Shown one piece after another: positions 1 through 8,118 of a stretch of 64,000 nucleotides of DNA. Each line of letters starts with the position of its first letter. Positions within the stretch are counted from its first letter, which is position 1. The translations under genes were made by a program, and so were the position numbers. This DNA comes from Micrococcales bacterium KH10. Its GTDB lineage: Bacteria > Actinomycetota > Actinomycetes > Actinomycetales > Cellulomonadaceae. Below the pieces are notes generated by a model that saw only the letters and a program-made list of their open reading frames with translations, had not been told where the DNA came from and did not search any database. Location: contig FZPE01000002.1 in NCBI GenBank assembly GCA_900188465.1, forward strand, positions 191,489 to 255,488. The letters are read 5' to 3'.

Positions 1-348
1 GCCGGTAATGATCTGCTCAACGGCGGTGAAGGCGATGACCTCCTCAATGGTGGCATCGGCGCGGACATCTACATCGCCTCACCAGGCAACGACATAATCA
101 CAGATACCGACGGGGACAACATCCTGCGCTTCCAAGCTGACATCAACCCCAGCAATGTGGTGTTCTCCCGGTCCGGCAATGACGCAGTCATCTCCCACCC
201 TGGCGGGTCGATCACCTACCAAAAATGGTTCTACTACTCGGCAACCTCCCCCTCACACAACACCACCCATAAGTTCAAGGCGATCGAATGGGCCGACGGC
301 ACCACCTGGAACCTCGACAACATCAAAGCCGCACTCGCTCAACAATGA
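1..348 (+). CDS. RTX (haemolysin-type calcium-binding repeat) protein, C-terminal fragment
   Basis: The reading frame is open from base 1, so the 5' end lies outside the window; 115 codons are visible. The first ~20 residues contain nonapeptide repeats of the GGxGxD type (NDLLNGGEGDDLLNGGIGAD), the Ca2+-binding beta-roll signature. The remainder (ITYQKWFYYS, IEWADGTTW) resembles the haemolysin-type calcium-binding protein-related domain that often follows RTX repeats. Proteins of this kind are normally secreted, and the roll folds outside the cell when calcium binds. The function of the missing N-terminal part cannot be known from this window. It is not obviously co-transcribed with the injection genes, because a hairpin and about 280 bases separate it from the next gene. 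Confidence 0.8.
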   Translation, partial: AGNDLLNGGEGDDLLNGGIGADIYIASPGNDIITDTDGDNILRFQADINPSNVVFSRSGNDAVISHPGGSITYQKWFYYSATSPSHNTTHKFKAIEWADGTTWNLDNIKAALAQQ

Positions 349-402
349 GCGATGCGCACCTATCCCCACGCACAATAGCCCTTTACGCGGAGTAGGGGCA
401 GT

Positions 403-450
403 CATGATGGGTGTGACCTGCACCGTCAGTAGCGGGCCACACCCATCATG
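403..450. terminator. 13-bp perfect inverted repeat downstream of the RTX gene
   Basis: CATGATGGGTGTG at 403-415 is followed by its exact reverse complement at 438-450, with a 22-base loop. It lies in the 280-base gap between the RTX stop codon and the lipoprotein gene. There is no T-run after it, so a classical intrinsic terminator is uncertain; a protein-binding site is equally possible. Nothing else coding is seen between 349 and 628. Confidence 0.45.
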
Positions 451-628
451 TGTGCGGGGCGGCACAACAGACAAGTTCGAACAGCGGACTTGCGCATCAA
501 CTACTGATGCCCGACAAAAGCCACCAGCGCTACGCTTTCACGACGGCATGCCTATGCGGTTCATCGCGCATGCCCGGAAAATCAGCATCACAGAGCACGA
601 TCAAGCGCAGCGGAGGCGAGAACACACG

Positions 629-1135
629 GTGGCAGCATCACATCACGGCACGACTCACCGCGTGGCGACAGCCCTGGCGGCGCTCATCTTGGCGGCAACG
701 ATCAGCGGCTGTTCCGTCCTGCCGTGGTGGAATGACGACCCAGGCGAGAAAGTCTCGGTATTCGACCTCGAAGTCGGCGACTGCACCATCACGCCACAGG
801 ACGTCACCGTCGAAGTCACCGACCTGACCCGGGTCGATTGCAGCGTCGAACACCAGCAAGAGGTCTTTGCCGTACTGCCCTACGTCGACCCAGCCACCGA
901 TGAGCGACCGAGTACTCGTCCCGATGAAGACGCACTGAACGCCTTCGCGGACGGCGCCTGCGCGGCCGCATTCGAGGACTACGTCGGCGTCGACTACCGC
1001 GACTCTGACCTGTTCTTCACCTATCTCCTGCCGTCCACCCGCGGCTGGGAGCAAAACGACGACAACAACGTCGTCTGTTTCATCACCACCACCGGTGCCA
1101 TGCTCACGCAGTCCGCCAAGAGCACCAACTGGTAA
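629..1135 (+). CDS. Septum formation-family lipoprotein
   Basis: 168 residues. The GTG at 629 is chosen because GGAGGCGAG ends 8 bases upstream, and it gives a short basic N-terminus, a hydrophobic stretch (VATALAALILAATISGC) and a lipobox cysteine. A longer upstream reading frame exists but has no ribosome binding site. The mature part has the Septum_form pattern: VFDLEVGDC near the start, VDCSVEHQQEVFA, and a C-terminal WEQNDDNNVVCFIT with conserved Trp and Cys. Such proteins are surface lipoproteins of actinobacteria of poorly defined role. It ends 37 bases before the PAAR-like gene, so it may be the first gene of the injection-system operon, but its biochemical link to it is unknown. A distant relative lies at 46048-46662. 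Confidence 0.75.
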   Translation: MAASHHGTTHRVATALAALILAATISGCSVLPWWNDDPGEKVSVFDLEVGDCTITPQDVTVEVTDLTRVDCSVEHQQEVFAVLPYVDPATDERPSTRPDEDALNAFADGACAAAFEDYVGVDYRDSDLFFTYLLPSTRGWEQNDDNNVVCFITTTGAMLTQSAKSTNW

Positions 1136-1172
1136 ACCAACACTGAGAGCCAATCACCGAAGGAGGCGAACC

Positions 1173-1565
1173 GTGCCAGGTATCAACGTCACTATGGGCG
1201 CGACCCTCGTATGTCCGTTTGGCATCGCCCCATCAAACCTCACGCCGTTGCCGACCCCACGGGTGTTCATCGAAGGCAAACCCGCGGCAACGATCACGGA
1301 CCAGATCCCGATGGCGAATATCCCGCCCTTCGGCATGTGCAATTCATTGGGCAACCCCACCGTGGCCGCCGCCACCGCGGCAGCGCTCGGGGTGCTGACA
1401 CCGATGCCGTGCGTGCCAACTCCGGCCGGCCCTTGGGTGGGCGGTGCGAACACCACCATCGTCGGAGGCAAACCTGCCCTCACCACAGGTGCTACCTGCC
1501 AATGCGCCTTCGGCGGGACCATCCAGATCGTCAACCCCGGTGCAGTGCGCACTCAATCGAAGTGA
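1173..1565 (+). CDS. PAAR-like tip protein (DUF4280), Afp10-like
   Basis: 130 residues, GTG start at 1173 with AGGAGG 6 bases upstream. The sequence is Pro/Gly/Cys-rich with the DUF4280 layout: ATLVCPFG near the N-terminus, IPMANIPPFGMC, MPCVPT and a final GGKPALTTGATCQCAFGG. PAAR and PAAR-like proteins form a small metal-binding cone that sharpens the tip of the VgrG-like spike in contractile injection systems. The spike partner here is the VgrG-like gene at 22661-24457 in the opposite operon. The position directly before the AAA+ ATPase gene (13-base gap) supports a role in the particle. Metal binding by the cysteines is inferred, not shown. Confidence 0.85.
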   Translation: MPGINVTMGATLVCPFGIAPSNLTPLPTPRVFIEGKPAATITDQIPMANIPPFGMCNSLGNPTVAAATAAALGVLTPMPCVPTPAGPWVGGANTTIVGGKPALTTGATCQCAFGGTIQIVNPGAVRTQSK

Positions 1566-1578
1566 CCGCCAGACCACG

Positions 1579-3579
1579 ATGACGCCGTCACAACACCTCC
1601 GCACCGCCGCTGGCCGCCTTATCCTGGCGTGCGAGCGGCGCATCGAAGCAGGCTGGCAGGCCCCGGCAGACACCGCGGCAGCGCTTCAAATCTTGGCAGC
1701 CGATGTCACCCACGATGATTTCGCCGCAGTGGATGCTCGGTTCAAGTCCATTGCGGCCGCGCTTGAACTGTCCGATCAGGAAATCCGTATCGTCGCGGCA
1801 ACCGCCCTAGCCGAGGTGCACCTTGGGGCGGCAACCATCATGGGCACGCTCGGCGGCAGCCAAGAAGCGGATACGCCAACGATGGCGCTGGTGCTCGAAC
1901 TCGCCGGACTGCCATCGACCTCGGAACAAGGCTGGGATCTGCTCGCACCGACCAGCCATCTGGTACGCACCAAGATCGTCCAGTTGGTCTCTAGCGGCAT
2001 CCTACTGGCGCGTCGGGCGCGCATCCACCCGACGATCACACGCCGAATCCATGGGGACGAGTCCATCAGCGCCGCGCTGCAAGGACTATTGACCAGGCTG
2101 TATCCCGTGGTCGACGAACCAGAAATCACCCGGTGCGCCACGGCCATCCGCAACGACATCCCATTGATCTGGATTCACAGCCCGGTCGGTGCCGCTGGTG
2201 CCGGATGGGCCGGCGGGATTTGTAGCGAGTTAGGCGCCATCCCCCTCGCTGTCGATCTGAGCCGAATCGCCAGCGGCAGTCAGGACGCGATCAACAACGT
2301 GGCAACCGATTTGATGCCATCGCATGACGAGTCACCCCTATCGCCGGCGCAAGCCCGGGATGTCGTGGATGAACTCGTCCTCGAAGCACGCCTTGACGGC
2401 TCTGCCTTAGTCGTCTTGAGTGCCGGACGGGTCGCGAGCGCTATGGACGCACTGGTTGCGGCACCCATTCCGGTCATTGCCGTCGCAGGTGTCCCCTGGA
2501 ATCCCCATTGGCACGCCGAAGTCCCGCTGGCAGTAACGGCCCGCCGGTTGACCACCGCGCAGCGTCAGTCGAGTTGGCAGGCTGCACTTGGCGCCTACGA
2601 ACTCGACCGGCAGATCACGGTGTTGCGGATGACACCGGAACAGATCGGCACTGTTGGACGAGCAGCAGACCGCATCACGCGCGCTACCGGCGAACCGGTC
2701 ACTGCCAGCATGGTCACCCGTATCGCGCATTCCCTGAGCACCAAGGCACCGTCCGTTCCGGCGGCTGGCCGCACCCCCGCGACCCTGTCGGATCTCGTCC
2801 TTCCGGATCATGCGCTCCAGGAGATTGAACGCCTGATCGGATGGGGTCGCTATCGCGACGACGTGCTGGCTTCTTCCCAGTTGCAAGGTAAGGGCGGCAA
2901 GGGTACCGGGATCGCAGCGCTGTTCTCTGGCGGCCCGGGAACGGGCAAGACACTCGCTGCGCACGTTGTCGCAGACGCACTGGGCATGGAACTGATGCAG
3001 GTTGACCTGTCGTCAATCGTGGACAAATACATCGGCGAGACTGAGAAGAACCTCGAGAAGGTCTTCAGCGCAGCCGAGTCGATGAACTGCGTGCTGTTCT
3101 TCGACGAGGCCGACTCGCTCTTCGGCTCCCGGTCCGCGGTCAACGACTCACGTGACCGCTACGCGAATCAGGAGGTCGCCTACCTACTGCAACGGATCGA
3201 GGCCTTCGATGGCATCACCGTGATGGCCACCAACCTGCGCGGCAATATCGACACCGCTTTCGCACGACGGCTGCACTTCATGATCCATTTCCCAGACCCG
3301 GACGAGCCCACCCGGTTGCGTCTATGGCAGCACCACCTTGACCAGGTCGATCTATTGAGCGAAACCGACCCGCCACAGCCAGACGTGCTGGCCAGCGCAT
3401 TGGAAATCGCTGGCGGTGATATTCGGAACATCGTCCTTGCCGGTGCCTACGACGCCGTATCCACAGCCGAACCGTTGAGTATGTCTCATCTGGTGACCGC
3501 AGCGAGCCGCGAATTCACCAAGCTGGGCCGCCGGGTCCCCGCCGAGGCCTTGGCTGCCCCTCGGACACCGCACAAATAG
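1579..3579 (+). CDS. eCIS AAA+ ATPase (Afp15/Pvc15-like)
   Basis: 666 residues, ATG at 1579. The C-terminal third is a AAA+ module: Walker A GGPGTGKT with Lys457, Walker B VLFFDEADSLFG with Asp509/Glu510, a sensor-1-type VMATNLRGNID, and an arginine-finger region (AFARRLHFMIHFPDPDEPTR). The N-terminal ~400 residues are helical with winged-helix-like segments, as usual for the ATPase found in almost every eCIS locus. The family is required for particle assembly or length control in Afp/PVC, but the exact substrate is not known. It is flanked by the PAAR-like tip and the DUF4157 gene and belongs to the same + strand operon. The ribosome binding site is weak, suggesting translational coupling to the PAAR gene. 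Confidence 0.9.
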   Translation: MTPSQHLRTAAGRLILACERRIEAGWQAPADTAAALQILAADVTHDDFAAVDARFKSIAAALELSDQEIRIVAATALAEVHLGAATIMGTLGGSQEADTPTMALVLELAGLPSTSEQGWDLLAPTSHLVRTKIVQLVSSGILLARRARIHPTITRRIHGDESISAALQGLLTRLYPVVDEPEITRCATAIRNDIPLIWIHSPVGAAGAGWAGGICSELGAIPLAVDLSRIASGSQDAINNVATDLMPSHDESPLSPAQARDVVDELVLEARLDGSALVVLSAGRVASAMDALVAAPIPVIAVAGVPWNPHWHAEVPLAVTARRLTTAQRQSSWQAALGAYELDRQITVLRMTPEQIGTVGRAADRITRATGEPVTASMVTRIAHSLSTKAPSVPAAGRTPATLSDLVLPDHALQEIERLIGWGRYRDDVLASSQLQGKGGKGTGIAALFSGGPGTGKTLAAHVVADALGMELMQVDLSSIVDKYIGETEKNLEKVFSAAESMNCVLFFDEADSLFGSRSAVNDSRDRYANQEVAYLLQRIEAFDGITVMATNLRGNIDTAFARRLHFMIHFPDPDEPTRLRLWQHHLDQVDLLSETDPPQPDVLASALEIAGGDIRNIVLAGAYDAVSTAEPLSMSHLVTAASREFTKLGRRVPAEALAAPRTPHK

Positions 3580-3666
3580 GTATCAATTGCCGTATTCACA
3601 AGGGTCCCGATCTGGGCAAGATGATCGTGGCGGGTTGTGACCGCAGATCGAGAGGAAGGGACGATC

Positions 3667-6600
3667 ATGAGCGAGACTCAGGTGGCATCGACACGTACCC
3701 ATGCCGATGCAGACGCCGCGCATGCGTTGCGTGCACCCGAAGCAAGTCACGAGCCTGTTGCCCCGGTTGCCGCCGCGGGACTGCTCGTCGGTGATGCCGA
3801 TGATCTAGCTGAACGCCGCGCCGATGACATGGCTGAGCGGGCGTTGAAACGGCTGGCCGGCCAATCTGCGACGGACGGCGGAGCCGAACGGCATCAGCAC
3901 GGGGCCGGCTGCGGGCACGTACGACGCGCCAGCGCGCCAGCACCAGCCGCCGCAACTATCGGTGCCGCTGGCGGACAGCTGGACTCCGAATCAACCGCTC
4001 AGATCAATGCGATGCGCGGTGGCGGGCGGCCACTCGAAGGCGGTTTGCGCGCCGAGATGGAAACTGCTTTCGGCACGTCGCTCGGCGGTGTACGCATCCA
4101 CGACGACGCTCGTGCCGCGCAGTTGTCCAGTTCGATGTCAGCGCACGCCTTCACCACCGGTAAGGATATTTTCTTCGGCGCGGGACAGTTCAGTCCCGAT
4201 ACGCCTGGCGGTCGTCAGGTTCTGGCGCACGAGCTCGCCCACGTGATCTCTGAGCCGGTTGCGCCCGTGCGGCGCGGACTGTTCGGCAAGTTCAAGGCGT
4301 TCGTCAAAGGCGAGGACTACGTCCCGACAAAGTCGGAAGAGTCCGAGCAACTGCGCAAAGACGAGAAGAAGCAGCTCAAGCAGGAACGTGAAGAAGGCAT
4401 TGCTGGACGCAAGGATCTGCAGCACAAGATCCAAAATGGCGGCGAGCCCTTAGAGGGGTCAACTCCGGCTGAGCGCTTTGCTCACCTGTCACGGCTATTG
4501 GCGGCCGGTATCGAACAAGAGAACAAGCGCCTTGAGATGTTGACCGACGTCTACCTCAAGAACGGCAAGTGGATCGACGGCTGGGATGACGATCGCGCCG
4601 CCGACGATGCTTTCGCCTTCGTATACATCAACGGACCAGAGGCCAAGATTCTCAAGCATGTTGCGCCGCCGCGTCGCAACGCTCAAGAGCGGCTCGTATC
4701 GCAGGTCCGCAAACTGCGCACCAGCGCCAATGTGCGGGTGTCGATGAACCAGATCGAGACCGGCAAGAACGTCGCGTCGGACGATGTCAATGCGTTCTAC
4801 GATTCGGTGGCCGCTGAAGTGCGCAAACGCGCTGACCAGGCAGTCAACAGTGTTACCCGCGATGTCGCCAAAGCCAAGAAGGCCGGGAAGAAGACCCCCG
4901 ACGAGGCCAAACTCAAGTCTGATGCGTTCCGCACGGCGATGAAGGACAAGGTCGTCCCGACCGCCCGCGTGTTCCGCGCGGCGGCGACTCCGGAACTTCA
5001 GGCGAAATTGCCGCCAAACGGATCCAAGCTCGAACTGCGGTACGTCGATGCGGCCTTCCAGCGTTACTCGATTCGGGGCGGCGGCCCGAAGGTGGTGAAG
5101 GAGTCTGATTCGCTGGACGACTTCATCGAGAAGTGGGACACCTACGGCGGTTACGGCGAACTGGGTGGCAGCGGTGCTTCGGGTATCGCAAGCGGTGTCG
5201 GCTCAGTGATCGACTTCTTCGATGACGGCGAAACGGAATACACCGAAGGCCTCACAGTCAGCGATGGCCCCTCGCTGCTCAAGAGCACACCGATTATCGG
5301 CGAGTTCTCCTCGTCGGTGGCCAGCGCCAGTGACCGCAAGAAGAAACAGAAGACAGCATTGCCCGGCGAGGATTACAGCCAGGACGACAACCTGCGCGAA
5401 GAGGTGGCCACCACGTCCGACCGGGTCACCTCGGGCATCGGCACGGCATTCTCCATTCTGACGAGCCTCAAAGATGCCGTTTCCAATGCGATGAAGACGC
5501 TTTCGACCATTAAGAAGGCGCTGAAATCCAACGAGCCACGCAAGGCGCTCGAAGCGATCAAGTCGGGTACGGATGGGCTGTCGTCGCTGGTGGGTGCGGC
5601 TAAATCCAGTGCCGAGCTCGCCGAGAAGATCAACCCGAATGTGAAGGCCGCAGTGGCCAAGGTCATTCCGGGATTCGACATTGCCTCGGCTGCCCTGGCT
5701 ATTACCGGTAACGCGGCAGAGATGGCCGATGCCGGGATGTACATGCACGACACCAACGTGGCTATCCAGTCGGCTCGGATCAGGGGGATCGACAACAAGG
5801 CCGGCGGGAAACGAGTGGACGTGATGGTCTACCCGTTGACCAAGGTCGCACAGAGCCACACCATCCAACTCGAGCAAAAGACCTGGGCAACCGGGAAGTC
5901 AGTGTCTGATCTGGCCACCTCGATTGCTTCGGTGGCCTCCGGGGGCGGATTCGGTATTCCGAAGGCTGTCGAAGCCGGTGTATCACTGCTCGACACCCTG
6001 CACTCGTTCGGGCACACGGTGGCCAAGGAGATCTTGACTGCGGCAGCAAAGCTCTCCGAGAAGGAATCCAAGCTGAGTCTTGAAGGAAGCGCCGAGAATG
6101 CCCTAGAGAAGAACCCGGCAATGGCCGTCGAAGGCATCATCGTACGAGCAGCCCTGCACGACGACCCCATCGCCATCAGTTTCTTGTCCAACTATCGAGT
6201 CGACGGCGAACCCGTCACTGATTACCTCGACAAGATCAAAACCTCGATGGATCCACAATCGACTGGCACGGACGAGAACGCCCTCTTCGAGGTGCGCGAC
6301 GCGGTGCTCGCCTCAATGGGCGACGATGCCGACCCCAAGCAGATATGGGAGGCGTACAAGCCTTTCGCGGCCAAGTGGAAAGACCTGGGTCAATTGCGCA
6401 AACAACGCAATGAGATGGAACCAGACAAGGACGGCAAGAAGGCCAAGAGCCGCGGTTTCTTCTGGCAGGTCAAGATGATGCTGCGTTCCGACGAGAAACA
6501 CGCCCAGTCCAAGTTCAAGACCTCAGCGAACTACGAAGAATGGCAGGAGTCGCAGCCAAAAGATCCCGGTGCGTCGGGTCCAGACATCTCCGGCCCGTTC

Positions 6601-6813
6601 AAGGTGAAGATGATCTGTGGCGATCAGGTCCTTCCAGTCGGAGCCACCGACGAACAGGCTCAGAAGTTCTCTGAGGCGGTGGAAAAGATGTCGCTGACCG
6701 AATACCGCCAGGCCCTCAATGATCCGTTGAACGACGAAGACGCCCGCGCTCAACTACGGCATCTGATCGCCGTCAGACTCAGTGAACAGATCGGGGCGAA
6801 GAAATCAGCATGA
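3667..6813 (+). CDS. DUF4157 eCIS-associated protein with HELAH metallopeptidase-like motif; candidate cargo
   Basis: 1048 residues, ATG at 3667 after AGAGGAAGGGACG. Residues ~1-100 are disordered and include the DLAERRADDMAERALKRL segment typical of DUF4157 proteins and a His/Cys cluster (RHQHGAGCGH). The DUF4157 domain covers about 105-195: LDSESTAQINAMRGGGRPL, VRIHDDARAAQL, FTTGKDIFFG, and HELAH at 188-192, which matches the HExxH zinc site. The rest (~200-1048) is Lys/Glu-rich and helical, with Ala-rich amphipathic segments around 595-700. DUF4157 proteins are a hallmark of eCIS loci and are thought to be cargo or cargo-processing factors. The last 4 bases overlap the next gene, a chaperone-like protein, which supports a cargo reading. 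Proteolytic activity is not proven by the motif alone. Confidence 0.85.
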   Translation: MSETQVASTRTHADADAAHALRAPEASHEPVAPVAAAGLLVGDADDLAERRADDMAERALKRLAGQSATDGGAERHQHGAGCGHVRRASAPAPAAATIGAAGGQLDSESTAQINAMRGGGRPLEGGLRAEMETAFGTSLGGVRIHDDARAAQLSSSMSAHAFTTGKDIFFGAGQFSPDTPGGRQVLAHELAHVISEPVAPVRRGLFGKFKAFVKGEDYVPTKSEESEQLRKDEKKQLKQEREEGIAGRKDLQHKIQNGGEPLEGSTPAERFAHLSRLLAAGIEQENKRLEMLTDVYLKNGKWIDGWDDDRAADDAFAFVYINGPEAKILKHVAPPRRNAQERLVSQVRKLRTSANVRVSMNQIETGKNVASDDVNAFYDSVAAEVRKRADQAVNSVTRDVAKAKKAGKKTPDEAKLKSDAFRTAMKDKVVPTARVFRAAATPELQAKLPPNGSKLELRYVDAAFQRYSIRGGGPKVVKESDSLDDFIEKWDTYGGYGELGGSGASGIASGVGSVIDFFDDGETEYTEGLTVSDGPSLLKSTPIIGEFSSSVASASDRKKKQKTALPGEDYSQDDNLREEVATTSDRVTSGIGTAFSILTSLKDAVSNAMKTLSTIKKALKSNEPRKALEAIKSGTDGLSSLVGAAKSSAELAEKINPNVKAAVAKVIPGFDIASAALAITGNAAEMADAGMYMHDTNVAIQSARIRGIDNKAGGKRVDVMVYPLTKVAQSHTIQLEQKTWATGKSVSDLATSIASVASGGGFGIPKAVEAGVSLLDTLHSFGHTVAKEILTAAAKLSEKESKLSLEGSAENALEKNPAMAVEGIIVRAALHDDPIAISFLSNYRVDGEPVTDYLDKIKTSMDPQSTGTDENALFEVRDAVLASMGDDADPKQIWEAYKPFAAKWKDLGQLRKQRNEMEPDKDGKKAKSRGFFWQVKMMLRSDEKHAQSKFKTSANYEEWQESQPKDPGASGPDISGPFKVKMICGDQVLPVGATDEQAQKFSEAVEKMSLTEYRQALNDPLNDEDARAQLRHLIAVRLSEQIGAKKSA

Positions 6814-7331
6814 GCGAGACATTCGACGAAGTCGACGCGGCGCTGAACGAGGTCGTGGGCACCCCGAGTACGCTATTGGGCCGCGTGATCGCAGCGATCG
6901 AGTCCCTCGGCATCACTGCGCAGGTTGACTGGGAAGCGGAAACCTTCGAGATCGCCGACATGCCAGGAACAGACGGAATCACCACCGGGATCGTGATGCA
7001 ACGTTCGCAAGCGGTAGTCTTCCACCGCGTTCATGGCGAGTATCTGGACGAGGACGCCAAGAACCGGATCATCCCTGCCTTGGCACGGGCCAATGCCGCC
7101 CTCGACGTTTCAGCGGTTGAGCTCAATGAGACATTGGGCATTCTCTCGGTGCGCAATGCTGTGGAGATCGGCAACCTCAACGTGGGACGAGCCGTACTCG
7201 CTTCCTTGTTCGTCGCAGCCATCCAACGTGTCGCCAAAGACGCCGAACTCGTCCTGCCCGCCCTGCTCAAAGTGGCGGCGGGGCAGGCGACGGTGCACCA
7301 GGCCGAAGCCGAGTGGAAACCTCACCTGTAA
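6810..7331 (+). CDS. YbjN / secretion-chaperone-like protein
   Basis: 173 residues, starting at 6810 with an ATGA overlap of the DUF4157 stop codon. The pattern (DWEAETFEI, GIVMQRSQAVVFHRVHGEYL, IIPALARANAALDVSAVELNETLGILSVRNAVEIGNLNVG) matches YbjN-like proteins, which share the fold of type III secretion chaperones (CesT/SycE class). I see no signal peptide or membrane segment, so it should be cytoplasmic. Type III chaperones are commonly encoded directly next to their effector, and the 4-base overlap suggests co-translation with the DUF4157 protein. That it binds that protein before loading is inference. A general YbjN stress role is the alternative. Confidence 0.65.
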   Translation: MSETFDEVDAALNEVVGTPSTLLGRVIAAIESLGITAQVDWEAETFEIADMPGTDGITTGIVMQRSQAVVFHRVHGEYLDEDAKNRIIPALARANAALDVSAVELNETLGILSVRNAVEIGNLNVGRAVLASLFVAAIQRVAKDAELVLPALLKVAAGQATVHQAEAEWKPHL

Positions 7332-7539
7332 CCGCGAGGTATCGCCGCGAACAGCACTGATGCCTATGAATACGTAGTGATTACCGATGCTACGGATGGC
7401 ACCGCTGAACTAGCGTTGATTCGTCCTCAGGCGCACCCCAGTTGATCGCATGGCGCGATCTGCTGCGAGGACGTCTCACCTGCATGCGATCGACGCTCGG
7501 GAGATGGGTGCCGAATGTCATGCAAGGGAGGGGCTGAGC

Positions 7540-8118
7540 GTGTTAATTCCAGCGGTAGATGTTGGGCTCGAGCGGTTGCTGCGCGCCACATTGCCGTTGA
7601 CCCCACAACAGGGCGATATTTCCTTCGAAGCACCCTCCGCGACGTGGTCAGCTCAGGTTAACCGGTTGACCGTCAATCTGTTCCTGTATGACGTTTGTCG
7701 TTCGAATCAGCCACATCGCGCCACGCCGCCCCGCCAACTCGAATCTGGTCTCACACAGTCGCGGTATCCGCTACCCATGGTGCAGCTGACCTACCTCGTC
7801 TCCGCTTGGGCAGGAACTGAGCGAGATGCCCACGCGCTCCTGGGCGACGTTCTGTTGCGGTTCCTCTCGAATCAGATCCTGCCTCCCGAACACCTGCCCG
7901 TGGACCTATCGTCCAACGTGCAGTTGGCGGTGGCGACTGACTCCCAGAACAAACCACGTGAAGTGTGGACCGCATTGAATGGTCCACTGCGTGCATCGTT
8001 CACACTGCATGCCATCGTTGCCGGTGACGCCTATGACTGGCAGGACGACGCGACCAGCATCGAGGAGGTGTCCGCGGCAGTTGTGCCGACCTGGCGAGCC
8101 GAGGCGGACACACCATGA
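7540..8118 (+). CDS. DUF4255 tail cap/terminator protein (Afp16/Pvc16-like)
   Basis: 192 residues. The GTG at 7540 is preceded by GGGAGGGG with 6-base spacing and gives the expected N-terminus VLIPAVDVGLERLLRATLPL; an ATG further upstream (7504) is less likely. Family features include LTVNLFLYDV near residue 50, the YPLPMVQLTYLVSAWAG core, DAHALLGDVLLRFL, and a C-terminal LNGPLRASFTLHAIV. In Afp/PVC this protein caps the far end of tube and sheath and terminates polymerisation. The preceding gap (7332-7539) holds no gene that I can see. Its last bases overlap (ATGA) the first of the three membrane-anchored proteins, tying these to particle genes. Confidence 0.88.
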   Translation: MLIPAVDVGLERLLRATLPLTPQQGDISFEAPSATWSAQVNRLTVNLFLYDVCRSNQPHRATPPRQLESGLTQSRYPLPMVQLTYLVSAWAGTERDAHALLGDVLLRFLSNQILPPEHLPVDLSSNVQLAVATDSQNKPREVWTALNGPLRASFTLHAIVAGDAYDWQDDATSIEEVSAAVVPTWRAEADTP

